The position numbers were made by a program, and so were the translations under genes. Positions 43,426-52,551 of a stretch of DNA of 64,000 bases are shown here, piece by piece; positions within the stretch are counted from its first letter, which is position 1; the number at the start of each line of letters is the position of its first letter. The notes under the pieces are model-generated. The model was given only the letters and a program-made list of their open reading frames with translations, made no database searches and was not told where the DNA came from. The stretch comes from DYRG01 sp041161065 (GTDB lineage: Bacteria; Pseudomonadota; Gammaproteobacteria; Beggiatoales; Beggiatoaceae), in assembly GCA_041161065.1 (NCBI GenBank), contig JBEAVE010000004.1, positions 62,001-126,000 of the forward strand, written 5' to 3'.

Positions 43426-46400
43426 ATGAAGAAAAACCTGCTTTTTCAAAACCTCTCAATTAAACGCAAACTCATTTTTATTATTATGGTAACAAATGTC
43501 GTTGCTCTCATTACAGCATCGGCTTTTTTTACTTTTAATGAAGTACTTTCTTTGCGTAATGCGTTGGTTCGCCACCAATCCGTGCTGGCTATGGTTATTG
43601 GTGATAATTCAACGGCTTCGCTCAGTTTCTTAGATCAAGATAGTGCAAATAAAGCTCTCGCCGCCTTAAAAGCAGAATCTAATGTCACCGCCGCCGTGAT
43701 TTATGATAAAGATGGAAATGTTTTTGCTTCCTACAAAAGAGAAGATTTCTCTGATTTTGTTGCCCTTCCCGTTAAAGAACGCAGCCAAGAATTTACAACC
43801 CGCAATTTAAACATTTTTGAAGATATTACTCTCGTCGATCAAAAAGTGGGTACTATTTTCATTCAATCTGATTTGAACGTCATTTATTCGTTGTTAAGAA
43901 ACTTTGCGGGTGCTTTGATGCTCATTTTGGGCATTACTGTACTAATTTCATTTCTGATTTCTAACCATTTGCAAAATATCATTTCTTTACCGATTTATCA
44001 CCTTTCAAATATTGCAAAAACCATTACCGAAAAAAACGATTACAGTATTCGTGCAGAACAATATGGAAAAGACGAAATTGGATCATTAGTTAATGCGTTT
44101 AATCAAATGCTTGCACAAATTCAAGAACGCGATCAAATGCTCGAGAAACATCGAGAACATTTGGAAGAATTAGTTCAAGCCAGAACCATTGAATTATCAA
44201 AAACAAATCGTGAACTAGAAGATACCATTGAAGATTTGCAAGAAGCTAAAGAAGTCGCCGAAGTCGCCAGTCGAGCAAAAAGCGAATTTCTAGCTAATAT
44301 GAGCCATGAAATTCGTACTCCAATGAACGCCGTTTTGGGTATGACCACTTTATTGCTTGATACGCCACTGAATGTAGAGCAACGGGATTATTTAGAAACC
44401 ATAAAAGCAAGTGGTGATACATTGCTAACACTGATCAACGATGTCTTAGATTTCTCAAAAATTGATGCGGGTAAAATGGAGTTTGAAAACCGTCCTTTTA
44501 ATTTGAGAGAATGTGTTGAATCAGCATTTGATTTAATTGCAAACAAAGCTCTTGAAAAACATTTGGAATTGGGTTTGTTATTTGAGAACCAAACCGTTTC
44601 AACTGTGGTAGGTGATATAACCCGTTTGCGACAAATTCTTGTTAATTTGTTGAGCAACTCCGTAAAATTTACCGAGAAAGGTGAAATCATTGTTCGCATT
44701 AGTACGCGCTTATTAGAAAATAAAGAAGTTGAAATACAATTTGCCGTGCAAGATACTGGAATTGGGATTCCTCGTGACCGAATGGATCGGTTGTTTAAAG
44801 CCTTTAGTCAAGTCGATACATCAATGACCCGCCGTTATGGTGGAACGGGCTTGGGACTAGCGATTAGCAAACACTTGTGTGAATTAATGGGCGGGGAAAT
44901 GTGGGTAGAAAGTGAACTGAATAAGGGAACAACTTTTCATTTCACCATCATTGCAAAAGTCGCCTCTCAGCAAGATGGACATTATCTAATCAAATTGAGT
45001 GAGGATTTGTCTAATAAAACAGCTCTTATTGTTGATGATAATGCCACTAATCGCCACATTTTGAGAATCCAGTTGGAATCTTGGGGTATGAAAGTCAGTG
45101 AAGCATCGAGTGGACGAGAAGCCATTGATATTTTGCACCGTCATGGGGTTTTTGATATTGCGGTGCTAGATATGCAAATGCCCGTAATGGACGGTATGAC
45201 TTTGGCAAAGGAAATCAGAAAAGAATTTCCAGTAGAAAAGTTACCGCTAATTATGCTTACTTCTTTAGGAAGGCAGCAGCTTTCTGAAGCAGATTTGTTC
45301 TCCGCTTATTTGACAAAACCCGTTAAAACATCGCATTTGTTTGAATGCTTAATTGAAATCTTTTCAACAAATGAACAACCCCCTGTTATAGAAACCCCCA
45401 TGCACATTAGTGTGTCGCCGCAGCCAACTAAGGTGATTCAACCAACCGCGCCCTTGCGTTTGTTATTGGTGGAAGATAATTTAACCAATCAGAAAGTTGC
45501 CACATTATTGCTCAAACGCATGGGGTATCCCACAGACATTGCAAATAATGGATTGGAAGCAGTAGAAGCCGTTAAACAAAATACTTATGATTGTATTTTA
45601 ATGGACGTTCAAATGCCAGAAATGGACGGCTTTGAAGCAACTCGCCAAATTATTAAATTATTACCCGATTTCAAACAACGTCCTTACATCATTGCAATGA
45701 CTGCGCACGCCCTGCAAGGTTATCGTGAGAAATGTTTAGATAACGGTATGGACGATTATGTAACAAAACCCATTAGTGTTGAAGAGCTGGGAGCGGGATT
45801 ACAACGGGCTATTGATGCTAAAGAAATTCCTTCTGCAACTCCGATTTCTACTGAAACTATTACGCCTGAAGATTCCTCAAACAATAGTGTTATGCCAGAA
45901 ACGGGGGAATTAGAGCAACAAATCCTAAATGCTTTGAATGAACTGACAGGCGGTGATGTTGAAGTTAATAATGAGTTGTTAGATGCGTATGCGCAGGGTT
46001 GCACGGATTTGATTGCAGAAATGCACGAAGCCGTTAAACAACATGATGCTAAATTATTAGAACGTCCTGCGCATAGTTTGAAATCAAGTAGTGCAAATAT
46101 GGGGTTAGCTGTATTTAGTGGATTGTGTAAAGAACTTGAATTGCGCAGCCGTGCCGGAGAAACCCTTGATGCGTTATTGCCAACGGTTGAAAATACCTTC
46201 GCAGAATACATTTCTGTTGAACAAGCCTTGAAACATTTGCGTGCTCAACATTCATCGCAGCAAAATGCTCAAATTGACGTTAATCAACCTGAAGAAGTTT
46301 CAAATCCACTAAACGCCGAAATTGAGCAGTTAGCAACCCATATTCGTCATGCAGTTGTAACATCACTAGGATTAGATGATCCAGAAATCCTTCAAGATTT

Positions 46401-47808
46401 GCTAAATACCTATCTTGGATCGTCGGGTGAACTAATTGCGCAATTACAGCAAGCTGTTGAACAAAAAGATTTATCTGGCATGGGACGCGCGGCACACACA
46501 CTTAAATCAAGTAGTGCAAATTTAGGTGCACAAAACTTAGCACAACATTGCAAAACAGTAGAAGAATTTGCGAGAAACCAACAACTAAATGAAGCGATGA
46601 ATCTAGCAGAACTCATCAAGAAAGATTACCAATTAACACAGGCAGCTATGTCGTTAATTTTGAAATCGTTTGAGAAACCCAATGACATTGAAGAAACGGT
46701 TACGGAAGATATAACGCCTAAATTATTTGAAATGGAGCCGCAACAGGGCAAAATTTTGGTGATTGATGATCAACCTTACGATACGATTTTGATAAGTAAT
46801 TATTTGCGTGAGGAAGGTTATGATGTTTTAACGGCAAATAGTGGAGAAACTGCTTTAATTTTGGTTAAAGAACAACTCCCCGATGTGGTTTTATCTGATG
46901 TAATGATGCCGGGTATGGACGGGTTTGAAGTTTGTTATCGAATTAAAACCGCGCCAGAAAGCGTTTTGACCCCCGTTGTTTTAGTAACAGCATTAGATGG
47001 TCGTCAAGATAGAATTAAAGGTATTCAAGCGGGTGCAGATGAGTTTCTTTCCAAGCCCATTAATCGTGAGGAACTTTTAGCGCGGGTGCGTTCTTTATTG
47101 CGTTATCAAGTGGCGCGCCGCGATTTAGAAACTGCGCAAAGAAAACAGTTAGAAAGTATGTTCAAACGTTATGTTTCTCCTACATTAGTGGACGACATTT
47201 TAACGCACCCCGAAAAAGCCGAATTAGCATTAACTGATCGCCAGAACCGTCAAGAAGGGGTTGCTATGTTTGCCGATTTGCGAGGTTTTACCGCTTTATC
47301 GGAGGCATTACAACCTACGCAAGTGGTTGCAATTCTTAATGAATTTTTCTCCGCATTAACGCAAGTTGCTTACCGTTATGAGGGAACAATTTTTAATATG
47401 GCGGGGGATTGCTTATTGATTGGATTTGGCGTGCCGTTTCATCAAGAAGATGCGCCTCAACGTGCATTAAAAGCCGCCATCGATATGCAATCTGCTTTTG
47501 AGCAAGTTTTTGTTAAATGGAAGGATTTGTATCAAGGTAATTTTGGGTTAGGAATTGGTATTAACAAAGGTGAAATGATTGTTGGTAATGTGGGTTCTTC
47601 TAACTATATGAATTACACAATTATTGGTGATACCGTTAATGTTGCATCGCGTTTGACAGGACAAGCCAAAAAAGGAGAAATTATCTTGTCAGAAAGTGTA
47701 TTTCAAACATTAGGGGATTTTAATCAAAACCTACCCATTGAACCCTTAGCACCCGTGCAATTAAAAGGCAAAGCCCTTCCTCAACAAATTTACCGTTTAA
47801 CATTATAA
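43426..47808 (+). CDS. Hybrid sensor kinase with three receivers, two HPt domains and a class III nucleotide cyclase
   Basis: A single 1460-residue protein. Two membrane segments (about 16-38 and 160-180) enclose a CHASE8-like periplasmic domain, followed by HAMP (about 183-235), a coiled coil, HisKA with H294 and HATPase. Receiver 1 has its acceptor at D582 and receiver 2 at D727. Two HPt domains carry H883 and H1024, both in A-H-(S/T)-L-K-S-S-S-A-N. Receiver 3 has its acceptor at D1158. The class III adenylate/guanylate cyclase domain has metal-binding D1284 (F-A-D-L-R-G-F) and D1328 (A-G-D-C-L-L-I-G-F). All catalytic residues seen are intact, so sensing, phosphorelay and cyclic-nucleotide output appear joined in one chain. 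Substrate (ATP or GTP) is undecided. Confidence 0.9.
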   Translation: MKKNLLFQNLSIKRKLIFIIMVTNVVALITASAFFTFNEVLSLRNALVRHQSVLAMVIGDNSTASLSFLDQDSANKALAALKAESNVTAAVIYDKDGNVFASYKREDFSDFVALPVKERSQEFTTRNLNIFEDITLVDQKVGTIFIQSDLNVIYSLLRNFAGALMLILGITVLISFLISNHLQNIISLPIYHLSNIAKTITEKNDYSIRAEQYGKDEIGSLVNAFNQMLAQIQERDQMLEKHREHLEELVQARTIELSKTNRELEDTIEDLQEAKEVAEVASRAKSEFLANMSHEIRTPMNAVLGMTTLLLDTPLNVEQRDYLETIKASGDTLLTLINDVLDFSKIDAGKMEFENRPFNLRECVESAFDLIANKALEKHLELGLLFENQTVSTVVGDITRLRQILVNLLSNSVKFTEKGEIIVRISTRLLENKEVEIQFAVQDTGIGIPRDRMDRLFKAFSQVDTSMTRRYGGTGLGLAISKHLCELMGGEMWVESELNKGTTFHFTIIAKVASQQDGHYLIKLSEDLSNKTALIVDDNATNRHILRIQLESWGMKVSEASSGREAIDILHRHGVFDIAVLDMQMPVMDGMTLAKEIRKEFPVEKLPLIMLTSLGRQQLSEADLFSAYLTKPVKTSHLFECLIEIFSTNEQPPVIETPMHISVSPQPTKVIQPTAPLRLLLVEDNLTNQKVATLLLKRMGYPTDIANNGLEAVEAVKQNTYDCILMDVQMPEMDGFEATRQIIKLLPDFKQRPYIIAMTAHALQGYREKCLDNGMDDYVTKPISVEELGAGLQRAIDAKEIPSATPISTETITPEDSSNNSVMPETGELEQQILNALNELTGGDVEVNNELLDAYAQGCTDLIAEMHEAVKQHDAKLLERPAHSLKSSSANMGLAVFSGLCKELELRSRAGETLDALLPTVENTFAEYISVEQALKHLRAQHSSQQNAQIDVNQPEEVSNPLNAEIEQLATHIRHAVVTSLGLDDPEILQDLLNTYLGSSGELIAQLQQAVEQKDLSGMGRAAHTLKSSSANLGAQNLAQHCKTVEEFARNQQLNEAMNLAELIKKDYQLTQAAMSLILKSFEKPNDIEETVTEDITPKLFEMEPQQGKILVIDDQPYDTILISNYLREEGYDVLTANSGETALILVKEQLPDVVLSDVMMPGMDGFEVCYRIKTAPESVLTPVVLVTALDGRQDRIKGIQAGADEFLSKPINREELLARVRSLLRYQVARRDLETAQRKQLESMFKRYVSPTLVDDILTHPEKAELALTDRQNRQEGVAMFADLRGFTALSEALQPTQVVAILNEFFSALTQVAYRYEGTIFNMAGDCLLIGFGVPFHQEDAPQRALKAAIDMQSAFEQVFVKWKDLYQGNFGLGIGINKGEMIVGNVGSSNYMNYTIIGDTVNVASRLTGQAKKGEIILSESVFQTLGDFNQNLPIEPLAPVQLKGKALPQQIYRLTL

Positions 47809-47831
47809 GAAAACGGATTTCTATATCGTTC

Positions 47832-48110
47832 ATGACTTTTTATAAATGGCAAGAGGAAAATTTGGTTTTGTATGTGCAAATACAACCCAAATCCTCAAAA
47901 GATGAAGTGGTAGGAATCAGGGGAGAAACGTTGAAAATAAAAATTACCGCGCCGCCTATTGATGGCAAAGCAAATGCGCATTTGTGCAACTGGATAGCAA
48001 AGTTATTTGATGTACCGAAAAGTCGTGTGAGCATTTTGAAAGGTGAAACCCATAAAATTAAAACCCTTTTGATTAAACAACCGCAGCAACTACCCGATTG
48101 GATAATTTGA
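47832..48110 (+). CDS. yggU: DUF167 family protein YggU
   Basis: A 92-residue protein of the conserved DUF167/YggU family. The motif Q-P-K-S-S-K-D-E-V-V-G, the A-P-P-I-D-G-K-A-N segment and the G-x-x-H-x-K end are all present. The biochemical role of the family is not established. It sits 3 bp before metX on the same strand and starts 23 bp after the cyclase gene. Confidence 0.9.
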   Translation: MTFYKWQEENLVLYVQIQPKSSKDEVVGIRGETLKIKITAPPIDGKANAHLCNWIAKLFDVPKSRVSILKGETHKIKTLLIKQPQQLPDWII

Positions 48111-48113
48111 AAT

Positions 48114-49265
48114 ATGCCCGATAAAATTTCTACTGGTTCGGTGGGAGTAGTAAAACCCACTGTGCAACATTTCTCAGACCCTTTAATGCTTGATTGTGGT
48201 CGTGCGTTGGCTGAATATGATTTGATTTATGAAACTTACGGCAAATTAAATGCGCAACATTCCAATGCAATTTTGATTTGTCATGCGTTAAGTGGCGATC
48301 ATCACGCGGCGGGTTTTCATAGTGAAGAAGATAAGAAACCAGGGTGGTGGGATAGTGCTATTGGTCCTAATAAACCCATTGATACTAATAAGTTTTTTGT
48401 GGTGTGTTTGAATAATTTAGGCGGTTGCAAAGGTTCAACGGGACCCGTTTCTATCAATCCTTTAACGGGGAAATTATATGGTCCCACTTTTCCAATTGTC
48501 ACCGTGAGAGATTGGGTAGAAAGTCAAGCGTGTTTAGCTGATGTTTTAGGCATTTCAAAATGGGCGGCAGTGATTGGAGGAAGTTTGGGAGGAATGCAAA
48601 CATTACAATGGACGTTGCAATATCCAGAACGGGTTTCTCACGCATTAGTCATTGCAGCCGCACCGCGTTTGTCCGCACAGAACATCGCGTTTAATGAAGT
48701 GGCGCGCCAAGCGATTTTAAGTGACCCCGAATTTCATAAAGGACGCTATTACGAACACAATACGATTCCACGCAGAGGATTAATGCTGGCAAGAATGATT
48801 GGACACATTACTTATTTGTCCGATGAAGCAATGAGAGCAAAGTTTGGAAGAGAATTAAAAGAAGGTAAATTAAATTTCGGGTTTGACGAGGCAGAATTTC
48901 AGGTAGAAAGTTATTTGCATTATCAAGGAAAATCTTTTGTTGGACGGTTTGATGCAAATACCTATTTGTTAATGACGAAAGCCTTAGATTACTTTGATCC
49001 CGCGAGTAAGTTTGATCACGATTTGGTGAAAACGTTAGAAAAGGTTCAAGCAAAATTTATGGTGATTTCATTTACCAGTGATTGGCGGTTTTCTCCGGCG
49101 CGTTCTCGAGAAATCGTTCAAGCATTACTGAGAAACCGTAAAAGCGTGAATTATGTTGAAATCGATGCCAATCAAGGACATGATGCGTTTTTAATGCCCA
49201 TTCCTGATTACATGGCGGTGTTTTATGCTTATATGCAGCAGGTTTCTCAGGAGGTTAATGTATGA
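48114..49265 (+). CDS. metX: Homoserine O-acyltransferase (MetX family)
   Basis: A 383-residue alpha/beta-hydrolase-fold enzyme that acylates homoserine in methionine synthesis. The nucleophile serine is in G-G-S-L-G-G-M-Q near residue 160. The catalytic Asp and His lie in S-D-W-R-F-S-P and Q-G-H-D-A-F-L-M near the C-terminus. L-S-G-D-H-H-A-A-G is typical of MetX. The family includes both acetyl- and succinyl-transferases, and the substrate is not settled by sequence here. metW follows with a 4-bp overlap, the usual proteobacterial pairing. Confidence 0.93.
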   Translation: MPDKISTGSVGVVKPTVQHFSDPLMLDCGRALAEYDLIYETYGKLNAQHSNAILICHALSGDHHAAGFHSEEDKKPGWWDSAIGPNKPIDTNKFFVVCLNNLGGCKGSTGPVSINPLTGKLYGPTFPIVTVRDWVESQACLADVLGISKWAAVIGGSLGGMQTLQWTLQYPERVSHALVIAAAPRLSAQNIAFNEVARQAILSDPEFHKGRYYEHNTIPRRGLMLARMIGHITYLSDEAMRAKFGRELKEGKLNFGFDEAEFQVESYLHYQGKSFVGRFDANTYLLMTKALDYFDPASKFDHDLVKTLEKVQAKFMVISFTSDWRFSPARSREIVQALLRNRKSVNYVEIDANQGHDAFLMPIPDYMAVFYAYMQQVSQEVNV

Positions 49266-49870
49266 TTGCAGAAGGAAAGAAACTGCGCACCGAATTGGCG
49301 TTAATTACTGAGTGGATTAAACCTAATGCGCACGTTTTAGATTTGGGTTGTGGCGACGGAACATTATTATTACATTTGAAACAAACTCGCCAAATTACAG
49401 GCTACGGTTTAGAAATCGATCATCAAGAAATTGTCCAATGTATTAATGCGGGTATTAATGTTATTCAAACCGATTTGAATAAAGGATTAGAAGACTTCCA
49501 AAATGATACCTTTGATTATGTCATTATGACATTGGCGTTGCAGGCAATTCAACGTCCCGATGCTTTATTGCGTGATATGTTAAGAGTCGGGCGGGAAGTC
49601 ATTGTTACTTTTCCAAATTTTGGACACTGGACAACTAGAATGCACTTATTAGCGGGAAGAATGCCGATTTCAAGAGCTTTGCCCAATGAGTGGTACAACA
49701 CGCCGAATATTCATTTGTGCACAATGAAAGATTTTGAGCATTTGTGCGCGCAATTAGATATTAAAATTTTGCAATGTGCAGCGGTTGATACAGCACATCG
49801 TTCAACCCCCGCGATGAAACGTTTTCCTAACTTAATGGGTGAAGTCGCGGTTTATCGTTTGCAGAAATAG
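49262..49870 (+). CDS. metW: Methionine biosynthesis protein MetW
   Basis: A 202-residue SAM-methyltransferase-fold protein. Motif I is V-L-D-L-G-C-G-D-G-T-L near residues 24-34, and F-P-N-F-G-H-W and the L-P-x-E-W-Y-N-T-P-N-I-H segment identify MetW. MetW is needed with MetX for homoserine acylation in several proteobacteria. Its start overlaps the metX stop by 4 bp (ATGA), fitting tight co-expression. Confidence 0.94.
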   Translation: MIAEGKKLRTELALITEWIKPNAHVLDLGCGDGTLLLHLKQTRQITGYGLEIDHQEIVQCINAGINVIQTDLNKGLEDFQNDTFDYVIMTLALQAIQRPDALLRDMLRVGREVIVTFPNFGHWTTRMHLLAGRMPISRALPNEWYNTPNIHLCTMKDFEHLCAQLDIKILQCAAVDTAHRSTPAMKRFPNLMGEVAVYRLQK

Positions 49871-49884
49871 GTGAAATTAAAGAA

Positions 49885-50871
49885 ATGGCAAAGATTTTAG
49901 TGGTAGGTGGTGCGGGTTATATCGGTTCTCATATGGTAAAACAACTATTGAGAGCAAATCACCACACAGTAGTATTTGATAATTTGTCGACAGGCTATCG
50001 AGATGCGGTGGTAGGTGGCGAGTTTGTGCTGGGGGATTTGGCGAATCGAGAAACTTTAAAGCAACTTTTTGAGCAACATCGATTTGACGGGGTCATGCAC
50101 TTCGCGTCGTTTATTCAAGTGGGAGAATCGGTTTCAAATCCCGCTAAATACTATCAAAATAATGTGAGCAACACCTTAAATTTGCTCGACGCAATGGTTG
50201 AGCATCAGGTAAAGAAACTTATTTTCTCATCGACCGCCGCAATCTTTGGAGAACCGCAATATATTCCTTTAGATGAACAACACCCTAAACAACCGATTAA
50301 TCCTTATGGTTTGAGCAAATGGATAATTGAGCAAATTTTGCAAGATTATGATCGTGCTTATAATTTGAAATCGGTGTGTTTGCGTTATTTTAATGCAGCG
50401 GGGGCTGATCCCGATGGAGAAATCGGAGAACGCCACAAACCCGAAACACATTTGATTCCTTTGATTTTACAAACCGCCTCGGGGCGACGAGAAAAGATTA
50501 CTATTTACGGTGAAGATTATGAAACACCCGACGGCACTTGTATTCGGGATTACATTCATGTGGTGGATTTGTGCGATGCACATTTGTTAGCATTAGAACA
50601 ACTGCTTAAGGGCGCGCCGAGTGCGGTGTATAATTTGGGAAATGGGGCGGGGTTTTCAGTTCGCCAAGTCATTGATACAACAAGACAAATTACGGGGCGA
50701 GAGATTAAAATTGAAATCGGGGGACGGCGCGAAGGCGATCCCGCGCGGTTGGTGGCAGATGCGTCGCGGGCGGTGGTTGCGCTGCGTTGGAAACCGCGTT
50801 ATGCTGATTTACAAACAATTGTGGCGAATGCGTGGCAGTGGGAACAAAAAATGCTTCTTAAAACGCAATGA
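49885..50871 (+). CDS. galE: UDP-glucose 4-epimerase
   Basis: A 328-residue extended short-chain dehydrogenase that interconverts UDP-glucose and UDP-galactose for polysaccharide synthesis. The NAD-binding G-G-A-G-Y-I-G-S-H is at residues 8-16. The catalytic Y-x3-K is Y-G-L-S-K near residue 147 and S-S-T-A-A near 123 supplies the serine/threonine. R-Y-F-N-A-A-G-A and D-G-T-C-I-R-D-Y-I-H are diagnostic. It follows metW by 14 bp. Confidence 0.95.
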   Translation: MAKILVVGGAGYIGSHMVKQLLRANHHTVVFDNLSTGYRDAVVGGEFVLGDLANRETLKQLFEQHRFDGVMHFASFIQVGESVSNPAKYYQNNVSNTLNLLDAMVEHQVKKLIFSSTAAIFGEPQYIPLDEQHPKQPINPYGLSKWIIEQILQDYDRAYNLKSVCLRYFNAAGADPDGEIGERHKPETHLIPLILQTASGRREKITIYGEDYETPDGTCIRDYIHVVDLCDAHLLALEQLLKGAPSAVYNLGNGAGFSVRQVIDTTRQITGREIKIEIGGRREGDPARLVADASRAVVALRWKPRYADLQTIVANAWQWEQKMLLKTQ

Positions 50872-51075
50872 TTTCGTAAAGTGCGTAGCAAAATCACAAC
50901 AATCCCCCAATCCTTTGCGCACACAAATACGGTTGCAATCCCCTTTTTGTACCGATTATCAGATCATTACAACCTTTAATCGGAACAACAATAGAAACCT
51001 ATTTACAAGCATTCATGCTCCTAAATAATGGCTTGATTTTTGAACGTTGCTAGATAAAAAAGCAGGCAGAATATT

Positions 51076-51690
51076 ATGAAAACATCAACAGGTTTTACGT
51101 TAATTGAAATATCCATTGTTTTGGTGATTATTGGTCTGTTGCTCGGCGGTGTTCTTAAGGGTCAAGAACTCATCGAAAACGCCAAAATTAAACGTATGAA
51201 TAACGATTTCAGCGGCATCGCCTCCGCAACCTATTCCTATCTCGACCGCTACAGCGCAATCCCCGGTGACGATAAAAACGCTGCCACTCGCTGGAGTACG
51301 GGAACAGCCGCCGTCAGCGGTAATGGAAATGGGGCGTTGTCAGGAGACTGGGACGCTTCAGATAGTGACGAAACCAAACAATTTTGGGATCATTTGCGCC
51401 GTTCTAATTTGATTGTGGGCGGCACGGGTACTGATTTGCCTGTTCACGCATTTGGTGGAAAAATTGGGGTCGCCGACGGCTATTTGGGGATTTCGGGTCC
51501 CGTCATTTGCATGGATAATATCAATGGCAAACGCGCCGAAATTATTGATCGTCAATTGGACGATGGAAAACCCGATACGGGCGTTTTAAGAGCAACAGAG
51601 GGAAGTGCACTCACCTCAGCCCATGCGGCTTCCAATGTGGCAACAGCCTATACAGAAAGCAAAACGTACTCTATTTGCAAACAAATGTAA
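51076..51690 (+). CDS. Type IV prepilin-like protein (stand-alone)
   Basis: A 204-residue protein with the class III signal sequence: T-G followed by F-T-L-I-E-I-S-I-V-L-V-I-I-G, with cleavage expected after the glycine at residue 6. E5 of the mature protein is present. The globular part contains the Y-S-Y-L-D-R-Y-S-A-I-P-G-D-D segment found in some prepilin-like surface proteins, a Gly/Ser/Asn-rich region and only two cysteines, one near the C-terminus (I-C-K-Q-M). It is larger than PilA at 61139 and has no pilus genes nearby, so it may be a minor pilin, a pseudopilin or an adhesive fibre subunit. A strong terminator follows. Confidence 0.8.
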   Translation: MKTSTGFTLIEISIVLVIIGLLLGGVLKGQELIENAKIKRMNNDFSGIASATYSYLDRYSAIPGDDKNAATRWSTGTAAVSGNGNGALSGDWDASDSDETKQFWDHLRRSNLIVGGTGTDLPVHAFGGKIGVADGYLGISGPVICMDNINGKRAEIIDRQLDDGKPDTGVLRATEGSALTSAHAASNVATAYTESKTYSICKQM

Positions 51691-51710
51691 TTGCTTATTT
51701 TTGAGAAAGT

Positions 51711-51736
51711 AAAGGCTCGCGATTGAGCCTTTTTTG
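51711..51736 (+). terminator. Rho-independent terminator after the prepilin gene
   Basis: The stem AAAGGCTC (51711-51718) pairs with GAGCCTTT (51725-51732) around the loop GCGATT, and T residues continue the run. It lies 20 bp after the prepilin stop and 5 bp before the end of the converging SDR gene. Confidence 0.85.
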
Positions 51737-51740
51737 TTAT

Positions 51741-52490
51741 TTAAATACTTGCAATGAGTTCTTTTGCGGTGAAATGCTGTCCAGAAATACTTTTGCTCAA
51801 ATCGCTCATTAAATACAAATACGCAGGCATTAAGGTTTCAGGCAAAGGCAATGTTTGAGGATTTTCTCCCGGATAAATTCGTGCTCGAAAAAGCGTTTTA
51901 GTGGGTTCAGGATTTAAACAATTGAAACGCACATTTCCTTGATTTTCTAGCTCTTCGGCGAGCATTTTGCTCATATTTTCTAAACCCGCTTTTGCAATAC
52001 CGTACGCGCCCCAATAGGCTTTAGGTTGTTTGCCGACGGAATCGGTCGTAAAAATCACTGAAGCGGCTTGAGATTGTTTTAAGAGTGGCAAACAGGCTTT
52101 GGTGAGCATAAAAGGCGCGCTCAAATTTACTTGTAAGATTTGATACCAACGGGCAATATCGTAATGTTCAATAGGGGTCAAACCGCCCAACATCGTCGCC
52201 GTATGCACCAACCCATCTAATCGTCCAAATTCTTCTTGCAAACGGTTGGCTAATTCCTCGTAATCATGCGGGGCTGCGCCTTCCAAATTAAGCGGATAAA
52301 TAGCGGGTTGTGGGTAATTAGCTTGCTCAATTTCATCATAGATTTTCTCTAATTTTGAAATCGTGCGTCCTAACAAAATTACGGTTGCGCCGTATTGAGC
52401 AAATGTTTTAGAAATTTCGCGACCAATTCCACCCGCTGCACCGGTAATTAAAATCACTTTTCCTGCCAAAAGGTTCTCTGAAAATACCAT
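51741..52490 (-). CDS. Short-chain dehydrogenase/reductase, YciK-like
   Basis: A 249-residue classical SDR. The cofactor motif is T-G-A-A-G-G-I-G-R near residues 16-24, with R42 in L-L-G-R-T suggesting NADP preference. The catalytic S-x12-Y-x3-K is S-V-G...Y-G-I-A-K, and N in Q-V-N-L-S-A-P completes the tetrad. N-C-L-N-P-E-P-T and the overall length match YciK-type oxidoreductases of gammaproteobacteria, whose substrate is unknown. It is a single gene between a terminator and the SulP transporter. Confidence 0.85.
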   Translation of the reverse strand: MVFSENLLAGKVILITGAAGGIGREISKTFAQYGATVILLGRTISKLEKIYDEIEQANYPQPAIYPLNLEGAAPHDYEELANRLQEEFGRLDGLVHTATMLGGLTPIEHYDIARWYQILQVNLSAPFMLTKACLPLLKQSQAASVIFTTDSVGKQPKAYWGAYGIAKAGLENMSKMLAEELENQGNVRFNCLNPEPTKTLFRARIYPGENPQTLPLPETLMPAYLYLMSDLSKSISGQHFTAKELIASI

Positions 52491-52551
52491 ATTAAATCCT
52501 AAGAAAGTTTAATTGAATTTATGTTTGAAAAATGGGTTAGTTTCTTGTGAA

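Noticed and set aside
45756..46211. 151-codon minus-strand frame inside the hybrid kinase gene
   Set aside because: It lies wholly within the 1460-codon gene and is the antisense shadow of the HPt region (Ser/Asn/Leu rich).
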